From the NCBI GenBank assembly GCA_025359065.1, contig JANYHM010000077.1, positions 18,023 to 82,022 on the forward strand: a DNA stretch of 64,000 bases, read 5' to 3'. Source of the DNA: Synechococcales cyanobacterium GL140_1_metabinner_5_sub (GTDB taxonomy: Bacteria; Cyanobacteriota; Cyanobacteriia; Cyanobacteriales; Chamaesiphonaceae). How positions within the stretch are numbered: the first letter of the stretch is position 1; every line of letters begins with the position of its first letter. This document shows positions 9,326 through 17,484 of the stretch, piece by piece. A program made the position numbers and the translations under genes. The notes under the pieces were generated by a model. The model was not told where the DNA came from. It saw nothing but the letters and a program-made list of their open reading frames with translations, and did not search any database.

Positions 9326-10543
9326 CTAACTCCTTGAGGTAATGTGTTTTTCTAAGATTTTTAATACAGTTTCAGCAGAGACGGGCTTAGATAAGAAATC
9401 TGTAGAACCCACCATTTTGGAACGCATTCGATCAACTAAGCCGTCTTTACCAGTTAAAATAACTACTGGAATATGCTTCAGGCTGGGAGTCTTGCGAATT
9501 TGTGCACAAACTTCATAGCCGTTAATAATCGGCATCAACAAATCCAAGAAAATAAAATCTGGCTTGTTTTTAATCAACTGCGGCATGATTTTGAGTGGCT
9601 CTTGTATGCCGTAGCAGTCGTAGCCATGAGCTGTCAAGATTTGGCTGAGAGTCTGATAAACCAATGGACTATCATCTATGCAGGCCACCGTGATGCCCTT
9701 TTTAATGATTTTAGGAGTACGACTTTCGATCGATCGGCTGGGTACCGCAGTTCTGGAAAGCCCGATCGAACCAGATTTGAGAAAGAACAAGATCGACTTG
9801 GCCAGTTCTGGCAAAGGATACTGATGTTCAGCGGCTAGATCTCGCATGGTCTTGGTGCCATTGATCGTCGAAAGCATTATTCTCTCGTTAGAGTCTTCGG
9901 GCAAAGAAGCAATCAAGTCAGTTTTTTGAACTACCGGAAACAGGTTAGGCGAAAAAGCTGTATTGAAATTGGTTTGCCATTCTTGCCAGTTTTTTACTGC
10001 TGCTTTTAAGATTGGATCAGTTTCTAGTAGCGGTAAAAATAAGGTGGACTTGGTAGAAGTATCATCTTCGTCGTCCTCATCAGATTTTTGTGGTTCATAG
10101 CTAAATAGCCTGAGATTGAATTTGTCTTCGGTAGATTTACTGAACTGAATCAGATCAAAAAAGACTTCAGCAGCCACACCGATACTAATATTAGTTAGCT
10201 CTTGGCGAGTCAGCGTATCTTCAATCATCAAATCTGCCAGCCGCAAAGAGCTTTGTTGCGGTGTATGGGGGTTAGAAATTATTTCTATCCACTCTACCGG
10301 AATCGGGCTTTCTTGTTTAGCTAGATGCCGTCGCCAATATAATACAGGGTCACTATTGGATCCCAACCATATCAGCCGCCCCAGTCTAAAGACAAATGCG
10401 AAACAAGTTTGTTTATTGAGGGATTCAACGACTAGTTCTCCGCTAAAGTTTTTTTGTCTAAACTGTTGGATCTGAACAATCACGTTCTTGAGATCCGTCT
10501 CCAAACTTTTTTGCTGGATTGATTCTGTACTGGCTGTACTCAT
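9326..10543 (-). CDS. PatA-type response regulator with N-terminal PATAN domain (HmpA/PilG type)
   Basis: 405 residues from ATG 10543 (MSTASTESIQQKSLETDLKN). An upstream in-frame ATG at 10624 would add 27 poorly conserved residues and is less likely. The N-terminal PATAN (DUF4388-like) region has the diagnostic NFSGELVVESLN...AFVFRLGRLIWLGSNSDPVLYWRRHL pattern. A C-terminal receiver (about 285-405) has ACIDDSPLV, phospho-Asp in FIFLDLLMP, and Lys in DFLSKPVS. PatA-like proteins are cyanobacterial regulators; in Nostoc HmpA and Synechocystis PilG they head the motility chemosensory cluster. It is the first gene of the six-gene operon. Confidence 0.9.
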   Translation of the reverse strand: MSTASTESIQQKSLETDLKNVIVQIQQFRQKNFSGELVVESLNKQTCFAFVFRLGRLIWLGSNSDPVLYWRRHLAKQESPIPVEWIEIISNPHTPQQSSLRLADLMIEDTLTRQELTNISIGVAAEVFFDLIQFSKSTEDKFNLRLFSYEPQKSDEDDEDDTSTKSTLFLPLLETDPILKAAVKNWQEWQTNFNTAFSPNLFPVVQKTDLIASLPEDSNERIMLSTINGTKTMRDLAAEHQYPLPELAKSILFFLKSGSIGLSRTAVPSRSIESRTPKIIKKGITVACIDDSPLVYQTLSQILTAHGYDCYGIQEPLKIMPQLIKNKPDFIFLDLLMPIINGYEVCAQIRKTPSLKHIPVVILTGKDGLVDRMRSKMVGSTDFLSKPVSAETVLKILEKHITSRS

Positions 10544-10749
10544 AGAGCACGTTCTCTCATTTATGACGTGGCGTGGGCTGGCAACGGCAATTTGTAAAGA
10601 TTGCCTGAACCTAATGTTCCCCATCCATGGTCAAAATCAAACAAATTGTTAAATTCTCTATTTAAGCGAGGTAAAAATTTGTGCTGTTATCTAGGTAACT
10701 AATCGGCTTAAATCATACATGGGATCCGATTAATCTCAAAAAACGCCTG

Positions 10750-11532
10750 CTATCCAATTACCCGAATTGGCCCTTCGGTGCTAGCACTAAAGAACTGCCG
10801 AACTACGGGGTCTTGGGTGCTATCGATATCAGCAGTCCGACCATTCCATTGCACTTTGCCCTTGTGCAAGAAAATAATCCGATCGGTAGTGCGGCGAATG
10901 GTGCTGTCTTGGTGGGTGACCATTACATGGGTTTCACAGCCGCCTTGGACAATTTGTAAATTTCGGACTAGGTCTTCGATCACAGTAGAAGCGATCGGAT
11001 CAAGTCCGGCAGTAGGTTCGTCGTAGAGCAATACCTCTGGGTTATCTTCTGGCCGCTCCGGGTTAGACATAATTGCTCGGGCAAAGCTCACCCGTTTTTT
11101 CATCCCTCCAGAGAGCTGATCTGGATATCGATCGGCTACACCTTTCATCCCCACCAGCGAAAGCTTGTCTTCTACCAGACTGCGGATTTTTGCGCGGGAG
11201 AGCTTGCTCTGTTGAATCATCCGAAAGCCCACGTTTTCTTCTACCGTCAAAGAGTCAAACAAAGCAGCTTGCTGAAACACCATGCCAATATACAAAGGAT
11301 CTTGAGCATCTTCGATCGACCCTTGACGCTTTTGCCCCAAAATATATACGCTGCCGCTATCAGGAGTTAGTAACCCGGCGATAATCCGCAGAATAGTCGA
11401 TTTCCCGGTGCCCGATGGACCAATGATGCCTAGTCCTTCTCCCTTGTAAATGTCTACGTCTACCCCATCTAAAATTACGTTGTCACCAAATTTTTGGCAG
11501 ATACCCCGAAGCTGAATGATCGGTTCACGCAT
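10750..11532 (-). CDS. ABC transporter ATP-binding protein, MlaF-like
   Basis: 260 residues. Walker A is GPSGTGKST, the signature is LSGGMKKRVSFARA, Walker B is VLLYDEPTAGLDP, and the H-loop is VTHQD. LSGGMKKR plus DGVDVDIYKGEGLGIIGPSG is typical of the MlaF/YrbF subfamily. That subfamily works with an MlaE-type permease and an MlaD-type MCE protein to move lipids between membranes; in plant plastids the related TGD3 has the same role. No permease or MCE gene is present here. It starts 1 bp after the stop of the upstream 145-residue protein, so coupled translation with that protein is likely. Synechocystis has an MlaE-like gene beside its pil chemosensory genes (slr1045), a loosely similar neighbourhood. 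Confidence 0.88.
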   Translation of the reverse strand: MREPIIQLRGICQKFGDNVILDGVDVDIYKGEGLGIIGPSGTGKSTILRIIAGLLTPDSGSVYILGQKRQGSIEDAQDPLYIGMVFQQAALFDSLTVEENVGFRMIQQSKLSRAKIRSLVEDKLSLVGMKGVADRYPDQLSGGMKKRVSFARAIMSNPERPEDNPEVLLYDEPTAGLDPIASTVIEDLVRNLQIVQGGCETHVMVTHQDSTIRRTTDRIIFLHKGKVQWNGRTADIDSTQDPVVRQFFSASTEGPIRVIG

Positions 11533-11533
11533 A

Positions 11534-11971
11534 TTAAATCTCAGTAAAAATTTCTTTGGTTGCTATGTTGTGGAGTTCTACAGTCAAGGCTTGTCCCCAT
11601 TTGATCGCCATGTCACTGTCTGTAAACGGAATTTTACAGTTCTCCTGATTTTCGCACAGGAGTTCCAGCTCGATTTTCTTTCCGGCTGGAGGATTGAGGG
11701 GATCAGCAACTTTACCGTTGACTAACAATTGCACGGCACTCACCGTTGAAAGCAATATACTCTGAGAATTCTTGATACCTTGACGACTGGGTTTACCCCA
11801 GGTAAGCTGTTGGCCTTTTTGACCCAGAATGGCGTAGATGTCGTATTTTGCTCGATCGAAGTCTACCGCCCACCGCTCGTAAGCTTGAAGCTTTTGAAAC
11901 TCATCCCAGCCCGCCCAGGCTAGGCCGATAAAAATAGCCAAAAATACCAGCCAAGCTAAACCTCTAGCCAT
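11534..11971 (-). CDS. Conserved hypothetical protein with N-terminal membrane anchor
   Basis: 145 residues; I do not recognise the family. Residues about 4-20 (GLAWLVFLAIFIGLAWAG) form one hydrophobic helix, either an uncleaved anchor or a signal segment. A polar domain follows with VQLLVNGKVADPLNPPAGKKIELELLCENQENC; the spaced Cys residues could form a disulfide outside the cytoplasm. The stop precedes the MlaF-like start by one base, so the two proteins are probably made together and this one may be an accessory subunit of that transporter (inference). The upstream region contains a symmetric element at 12014-12040. Confidence 0.75.
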   Translation of the reverse strand: MARGLAWLVFLAIFIGLAWAGWDEFQKLQAYERWAVDFDRAKYDIYAILGQKGQQLTWGKPSRQGIKNSQSILLSTVSAVQLLVNGKVADPLNPPAGKKIELELLCENQENCKIPFTDSDMAIKWGQALTVELHNIATKEIFTEI

Positions 11972-12013
11972 TTTATGCTCCTGAAAACGCTGAAAAGTCG
12001 AAAATTGAACATC

Positions 12014-12040
12014 ACTGACTGCTAAATCTTAGGAGTCAGT
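12014..12040. promoter_or_regulatory. Inverted repeat in the divergent promoter region
   Basis: The sequence ACTGACT-G-CTAA, an ATC spacer, TTAG-G-AGTCAGT is a dyad of 11 paired bases per arm with one mismatch. It lies in the 246 bp between two divergent genes, about 43 bp upstream of the minus-strand 145-residue protein and 178 bp upstream of the plus-strand receptor kinase. No T-run follows on either strand, so an operator or a 5' leader hairpin is more plausible than a terminator. No regulator family can be assigned. Confidence 0.35.
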
Positions 12041-12217
12041 TGATAATTGCACCGAGTATTATTGCTTAGTAACATCATGACCATTATGGCTCAATGTAGA
12101 ATAGTAAAAGTAATAAGCTTATAAATGCGATTATACAACGGTCAATTCGGGTAAACTAAGCCAATTTGACCGCGAAACCCACCAATTTGCATCCAACGCT
12201 GTCCCTAACAAGAATAT

Positions 12218-14734
12218 ATGGAAATCCATTGCACGCGCATTGGCTGTGCTCGCCCCCTCAACATCTTCCCGGAATTGGAAGACAGTGCGCTGCTCAAAAC
12301 AGTTCCCCAGCGTCATTGCCATCACTGTGGGATGCACCTAATTTTGGATGGTCGGTATGTCCCTTTCCAACGACTGCGCCAAGGTGGTTTTGGCTCGGTT
12401 TTTTTGGCTTATGATCGGCGAACACCCACCATGAAGCGCTGCATTGTTAAACAACTGCAATTTAATATCAGTTTTACACCAGATCAGACTGCTACGGCCA
12501 CCACCCTGTTTCATCGAGAAGCCGAGGTTTTAGAGTCTTTAGGTGAACATCCCCGCATTCCGCGCTTCTTTGCCTTTTTAGAAATCGATGCCGAAGAATT
12601 CAGCACGGCAATTCCCCAAAGACTGTTGTATTTGGTACAAGACTATATCGAAGGCCAAGACCTTCAGCGCGAACTGCAAAGTAAAGGAAAACTCAGCGAA
12701 ACAGAAGTGCAGCGGGTTTTGCAGGAAGTGTTAGAAATTTTAGACTTCATGCACAGTCGCAATGTTATTCATCGAGATATCAAGCCTTCCAACATCGTGC
12801 GGGATCTGTCAGGTAAATTACACCTGATTGACTTTGGTGCTGTCAAACAAATTATCAGCACTGCCACCACCATTGCTCAAATCCCGGCTCTGGGTGTTAC
12901 CGGCATTTGTACCCCCGAATATGCTCCCGCCGAACAGCGCCAATGTCACGCTATTTATCCTTCTTCTGACCTATATGCTTTGGGCGTTACCTGTCTGCAT
13001 TTACTCAGCGGTGAACATCCCCCCAACTTATTTGACTTTCGCAATCACACTTGGCTGTGGGACAAAGTAGAAATTAATCAGCAAAGCCAACTCTTTTTGG
13101 TTCTCCAGCGGATGCTCAAGGAAGTCCCTGTCGATCGGTTTCAATCTGCCCGAGAAGCTTTGGTCAGCTTAAATGGTGCTAATGCCAATGGCTTAGGCAA
13201 CAACAATGACACGGTCATTCCTTTAGATACTCACCCCCAACAATCACCCAGCAGATTTTTATTGCCTGCCAACCGTCGCTTGATAGCAACCGGGGTAGGA
13301 GTAACTGGTGGTTTGATGGCTACTGGCCTGTTGGCGTTCAATTTAATGAAACCAACTGCGGGTAGTTTTGGTAACTACTCACTGTTAAAATTTGAGGGTA
13401 CTAACGGCGTAGAATTTCAGAAATTCAAAGCAGATGGCATCGCGGCTTTGAGTCAAAAGAATTATCCGGTTGCAGTGCAAAACTTTCAGGCCGCGTTGAC
13501 TAAAAATCCCAATGCGCCAGAAACTCGCATCTTTTTAAACAATGCCTTGATCGGCAATGAACCTAGCCAAACAATTGCTGTTGCAGTGCCAATTAACGAA
13601 GAAGAAAACAATTATCGGGCGCTAGAAATGCTGCGAGGGTTTGCCCATGCACAGCAAAATTTGAATGCTAACAAAAAAGCTAAAATTAAAATCGAAATTT
13701 TTGATGACAGTGATAAAAAAGAACAGGCTGAGGGAATCGCCAAACAGTTAGTCGATCGATCAGATATTTTAGGAGTAGTTGGCCACAATAGCAGCGGCGT
13801 AAGTTTAGCAGCAGCGGAAATCTACAACTCTCGCCAGTTGCCATTTATTACTCCTATGAGTATTAGTAGTCAATTGACTGGCAATAATAAACCCTATATT
13901 TTTCGCACCAACGTGCGGGGTGAAGTTGTGGCTCAAGAGCTAGCTAACTTTATGTTGAATAAACACAAGAAAAAGAAGGCCGCGATTTTTTATGTTCCTA
14001 AAAGTACTTACAGTAAAGAATTGCAAGCGCAGTTTTCGCGGAAGTTAATTTCTGCTGGTGGTGAAGTTGTAGATTCTTTTGATATCAGTGAGGCTAGTAG
14101 CGTTGCTAATAGCTTAAATCAGGCGATCACCAAAAAAGCCGAAGTGATTGTCTTGTTTCCTAGCCACAAATACCGCAAAAATGCTTGGGCAGTGTTGCGA
14201 AATCGCCAAGAGCTTTACCCCAATACAGTTGTGTTTGGAGATATTGCCACTTTGTATAGTTTTGAAACCTTAAACGAAGCCCGTAGTGCGGCACAAGGCA
14301 TGACGTTGGGGGTTTCTTGGCACATTGATGAAAAAGATACGCCTTTCTCCCGAGAATCGCGTAGCATGTGGCAAAGCAACGTAAATTGGGCAACGGCTAC
14401 TTCTTACAATGCTTTACAGGCCATGGGCACAGCCATTCAGTCAGATCCAAAACCTGCTCGTACTACGGTTCGAGATCTTTTAGGAAGTATGAAGTTTGCT
14501 GGTGCTGCAGGAGATTTCCAGTTTTTCAATGGTGATCCTAATGACCGAGTTACCTTGGTAAAAGTCGAGAAAACTGGATCCGCTCGTCGTTACAGTTCGG
14601 GAACTGGCTACGACTTTGTGCCAATTAATCCAGTAGTTGGCAGTGTTCCTGTGCAACCTGTACCACAAACCTCACAGCAACCTCCTAAACAGGTGACAGA
14701 CTTTAGAACGCAGCACAGTCGTGCTGCGTTCTAA
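12218..14734 (+). CDS. Membrane receptor-like Ser/Thr protein kinase fused to a periplasmic ligand-binding (LivK-type) domain
   Basis: 838 residues. The N-terminal four-Cys motif (C5, C10, C34, C37) is common in cyanobacterial Hanks kinases. The kinase domain spans about 48-320: glycine loop RQGGFGSVF, K78, catalytic HRDIKPSN (D187), DFG 205-207, and TPEYAPAEQ activation-segment end. One membrane helix follows at about 354-375. Then comes a short TPR-like segment (GIAALSQKNYPVAVQNFQAAL, about 407-440), and from about 452 a bilobed periplasmic-binding fold: IAVAVPINE, ILGVVGHNSSGVSLAAAEIYNSRQLPFITPMS, then KKAAIFYVPKSTYSKEL. The predicted topology puts the kinase inside and the ligand domain outside, making a one-protein sensor for a small molecule such as an amino acid. 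The ligand is unknown. The stop codon lies in a long hairpin shared with the next gene. Confidence 0.9.
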   Translation: MEIHCTRIGCARPLNIFPELEDSALLKTVPQRHCHHCGMHLILDGRYVPFQRLRQGGFGSVFLAYDRRTPTMKRCIVKQLQFNISFTPDQTATATTLFHREAEVLESLGEHPRIPRFFAFLEIDAEEFSTAIPQRLLYLVQDYIEGQDLQRELQSKGKLSETEVQRVLQEVLEILDFMHSRNVIHRDIKPSNIVRDLSGKLHLIDFGAVKQIISTATTIAQIPALGVTGICTPEYAPAEQRQCHAIYPSSDLYALGVTCLHLLSGEHPPNLFDFRNHTWLWDKVEINQQSQLFLVLQRMLKEVPVDRFQSAREALVSLNGANANGLGNNNDTVIPLDTHPQQSPSRFLLPANRRLIATGVGVTGGLMATGLLAFNLMKPTAGSFGNYSLLKFEGTNGVEFQKFKADGIAALSQKNYPVAVQNFQAALTKNPNAPETRIFLNNALIGNEPSQTIAVAVPINEEENNYRALEMLRGFAHAQQNLNANKKAKIKIEIFDDSDKKEQAEGIAKQLVDRSDILGVVGHNSSGVSLAAAEIYNSRQLPFITPMSISSQLTGNNKPYIFRTNVRGEVVAQELANFMLNKHKKKKAAIFYVPKSTYSKELQAQFSRKLISAGGEVVDSFDISEASSVANSLNQAITKKAEVIVLFPSHKYRKNAWAVLRNRQELYPNTVVFGDIATLYSFETLNEARSAAQGMTLGVSWHIDEKDTPFSRESRSMWQSNVNWATATSYNALQAMGTAIQSDPKPARTTVRDLLGSMKFAGAAGDFQFFNGDPNDRVTLVKVEKTGSARRYSSGTGYDFVPINPVVGSVPVQPVPQTSQQPPKQVTDFRTQHSRAAF

Positions 14735-14753
14735 AGTCTGCCGCCTGTTTTTT
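14687..14753 (+). terminator. Long hairpin plus T-run spanning the kinase stop and the MFS start
   Basis: A perfect 20 bp inverted repeat (14697-14716 with 14721-14740, loop AGTC) extends outward, after one mismatch, by about nine more pairs (one of them G-T) to 14687 and 14750. A run of six T follows at 14748-14753. This has the form of an intrinsic terminator on the plus strand. It is unusual because the kinase stop codon (14732-14734) and the GTG start of the MFS gene (14721) both lie in its right arm. Confidence 0.7.
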
Positions 14754-15920
14754 GGCGGACAAGCAATTTCTTTGATGGGCACTTGGATGACCCAAACTGC
14801 GGTGCTATGGCTGGTTTATCAGTTGACAGGCTCGTCGGTGTATTTGGGTTTGATTGCTTTTTTAGAGCAGATTCCTAACTTTTTTTTAGTGCCCATTACC
14901 GGTGGCATTATTGAACATGGCGATCGACGTAAAATTCTGCTGATTACTCAAGTACTATCTCTGTTACATGCTTTGGCTCTAGCTTTATTAGTTTTTAGTC
15001 ATACGGTACGAATAGAGTCTTTAGTTCTGCTCAGCCTCGTTCGAGGTGCCATTAGCGCCTTTGATATTACTGCTCGCCAAGTATTTATTGCCGATATTGT
15101 GACCGACAAACCCGATTTGCGATCGGCCATCAGCATCAATGCTCTTATTATCAGTACTGCTCGGTTTGTAGGGCCAGGGATGGCCGGGTTACTAATTACC
15201 CGCAGCGGCCTAGGAGTTTGCTTTGCTATTGATACTCTCAGCTACTTGGTGGTAATTGGCACGCTGCTGTGCATACGGATTAGGACTTCGCGTTCAGCAG
15301 AAACAGGAGCACCGTGGCAAAGATTTCGAGCTGGTTTAGGCTATGTATCAAGTAATGCAGCTCTGCGATCGATCTTAATTTTGTTGGCGGCTATGGGCTT
15401 TTTGGGTGGCTCTTATCCAACTCTTATGCCAATTTTTGCCCGTGAAACTTTTCAAGGTAGTTCAGAGACTTTGGGCTATTTGTTGGCAGCGGCAGGGATT
15501 GGTTCGTTAGTGGGCAGTATTTATCTGAGCTGGCGACAAGAAAAGCGCCGCTTGGATCGATTGTTGTTGATTTCGGTGATGGGCTTGGGTTTGGGTCTAA
15601 TTGGCTTCGCTCAATCGCATGTATTTGGGCTATCGCTATTAATGATGTTTGTAGTTGGTTTGTGTTTAGTTATCCAAGCAGCAATCTGTAATATGTTACT
15701 CCAAATTTTGGTGATCGATCGGCATAGAGGAGTAGTAATGAGTTTATTTACGGTGGCCTACATGGGCATGACTCCTTTTGGTAATTTGTTAATTGGTAGA
15801 GTGGCAGCGGTAGTTGGAGCTAGTAGTACTTTGACTATTAATGGTGGATTATGTTTATTAGGGTTTGCTTTAGCTGGCAAAATTGCCAAAGAGTTAGCAA
15901 ATGCTGATTTAGATGCTTAG
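14721..15920 (+). CDS. MFS transporter (EntS/MFS_3-like efflux permease)
   Basis: 399 residues with about 12 hydrophobic segments. The N-terminus RLFFGGQAISLMGTWMTQTAVLWLVYQLTGSS and the loop GGIIEHGDRRKILL match the MFS_3 drug or siderophore exporter family. GTG at 14721 is the only plausible start that keeps the whole first helix, because an in-frame stop lies at 14694. The next ATG (14775) would cut into helix 1. The start overlaps the upstream kinase gene by 14 bp and sits in the right arm of a terminator-like hairpin, so expression may depend on readthrough or coupling. The substrate is unknown. The sequence is intact to its TAG stop. Confidence 0.88.
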   Translation: MLRSKVCRLFFGGQAISLMGTWMTQTAVLWLVYQLTGSSVYLGLIAFLEQIPNFFLVPITGGIIEHGDRRKILLITQVLSLLHALALALLVFSHTVRIESLVLLSLVRGAISAFDITARQVFIADIVTDKPDLRSAISINALIISTARFVGPGMAGLLITRSGLGVCFAIDTLSYLVVIGTLLCIRIRTSRSAETGAPWQRFRAGLGYVSSNAALRSILILLAAMGFLGGSYPTLMPIFARETFQGSSETLGYLLAAAGIGSLVGSIYLSWRQEKRRLDRLLLISVMGLGLGLIGFAQSHVFGLSLLMMFVVGLCLVIQAAICNMLLQILVIDRHRGVVMSLFTVAYMGMTPFGNLLIGRVAAVVGASSTLTINGGLCLLGFALAGKIAKELANADLDA

Positions 15921-15928
15921 GAAATCAT

Positions 15929-15957
15929 AAAAAAAGTGGACTGCTACAGCAATCCAC
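15929..15957 (-). terminator. Intrinsic terminator of the M23 peptidase gene
   Basis: The stem at 15936-15957 (GTGGACTGCT paired with AGCAATCCAC, one mismatch, tiny loop) is followed on the minus strand by a run of T (A-run 15929-15935 on plus). It lies 33 bp after the minus-strand stop, between convergent genes. Confidence 0.7.
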
Positions 15958-15989
15958 CCACAAAACCAGACTTAAATTGTTTCTTATTT

Positions 15990-17264
15990 CTACTGAGGAA
16001 GACGAGCTAAACGCATGGCTTGCTCTAAATTGTTTAAGGCATAACGAAGATCTTCGGCAGGATCTACTGTAACCCAACCCTCTGCTGTAGGTAACTTGGT
16101 TTCAAAGTGCAAGTGCGGACCACTGGAAGCGCCAGTGCTACCTACCTGACCAATTACAGTACCTTGCTTGATCTCTTGACCTTCTTGTACAAAGACTTCT
16201 GACATGTGGCCGTAAAGAGTCTGCAATCTACCATTGTGCTCGATGATTACAGCCTTGCCGTATCCGCCATGCCAGTTAGCTAATACCACGCGACCATTAG
16301 CAACTGCCACGATCGGAGTGCCACTTGGTGCTGCCAAATCTTGACCAGCATGAAAGCGACGGTTGCCAGTTAGCGGGTGAATGCGCCAGCCGTAGGGTGA
16401 GCTAGTGGGGGCTGGAGTAGAGAGAGGATAAACAAAGTCAGAATTAACGCTGTAACTCGACATGGCCAAGCTAGTAGGAGCGATCGAACCGGCTTGAGCT
16501 ACTTGCACAGTAGGCAAGGGCGAAATTTTGGGAGCCGCTGGTCTAGAGACCTTCGGCATTTCAGCTATCTGAGGAATAATATTCGACTGGGGTGGTGCCA
16601 CATAGACGGGCACCGAGTTAGGAATAGCTGGCAATGCTGTTGGCACTGACCAAGAAGCCAAAATTTGGGGTTTTTCTACCCGAACTTGAGGCTTGCGCGG
16701 CTGGGAAACAAATCTAGCACGAGCTGGAGCAACAGGTCTAGCAACTGCTTGCTGCACAACTGATGGCAGTGGCAACAATTCTGGAGCGGCATCAGGACGG
16801 TAAGATACTTGGCGAATTTGGGGCTGAACATTGCTCATCAAGCTGCTAACTAGCTGCCGATCGGGAGTTTTTACCGTACTTTTATTGGCAGTTAAGATTC
16901 CAGGCTGAGAACGATAGGTGCGCCGAAAGCTAGAAGTATTTTTTTGGACAGCTACGGTAAAATTATCTGCACCCAGCAGGTCTTTGTGGAGCTTTTTGTA
17001 CTTGCTGCTCTCGCTGCTGGATGGGCCACTGTTGTCTATCGGAGTAGCTGAAGCAGTTTCTAGCGATTGAAACAGTGCAGCGTTAACTGATTGACGATTA
17101 GTTTCGATTGGCTTAATTTCTGCCCAAGAAACACTGGCATTGGCCATAATGGTCAAGCTGCTCAACCAGGTTAGTGCTTTTAGCAATAACGGGTGGCGAA
17201 CTAACATAGACCAATGGTTGGTGGAAGTGGACTGACTGGATGGATTTTTTGCCTTAATTGTCAT
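15990..17264 (-). CDS. M23 family metallopeptidase (LytM/NlpD-like), exported
   Basis: 424 residues. Residues about 25-48 (PLLLKALTWLSSLTIMANASVSWA) form a signal peptide or anchor with a possible cleavage after SWA. A long Pro/Ala/Ser-rich low-complexity stretch follows (about 60-285). The C-terminal LytM domain contains HAGQDLAAPSGTPIVAVANG, LYGHMS and SGPHLHFE, which supply the zinc ligands (H...D, and H-x-H). All expected ligands are present, so it should be an active peptidoglycan endopeptidase rather than a degenerate activator. The proline-rich region probably spans the periplasm or the wall. Cell-wall remodelling or cell separation is the likely role. Confidence 0.9.
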   Translation of the reverse strand: MTIKAKNPSSQSTSTNHWSMLVRHPLLLKALTWLSSLTIMANASVSWAEIKPIETNRQSVNAALFQSLETASATPIDNSGPSSSESSKYKKLHKDLLGADNFTVAVQKNTSSFRRTYRSQPGILTANKSTVKTPDRQLVSSLMSNVQPQIRQVSYRPDAAPELLPLPSVVQQAVARPVAPARARFVSQPRKPQVRVEKPQILASWSVPTALPAIPNSVPVYVAPPQSNIIPQIAEMPKVSRPAAPKISPLPTVQVAQAGSIAPTSLAMSSYSVNSDFVYPLSTPAPTSSPYGWRIHPLTGNRRFHAGQDLAAPSGTPIVAVANGRVVLANWHGGYGKAVIIEHNGRLQTLYGHMSEVFVQEGQEIKQGTVIGQVGSTGASSGPHLHFETKLPTAEGWVTVDPAEDLRYALNNLEQAMRLARLPQ

Positions 17265-17484
17265 GGTTTTGTTTTTTAGCGCGGTTTAGCCAGAGGCTTT
17301 TCCTGTGCATTGGTACTCAATAAATACAGAATGTGTCTGCGGCTATTGCTTTACAAATTACTTACTTCACTAGAATGCCCATAATTCACCCTCTGGGCAA
17401 CACTAAAGGTCACAAATGGCTAATTTTCGGCGATCTGGCGCATTGATTATGATCACAGTATCCGACTTATGGCGCTATGGTTTA

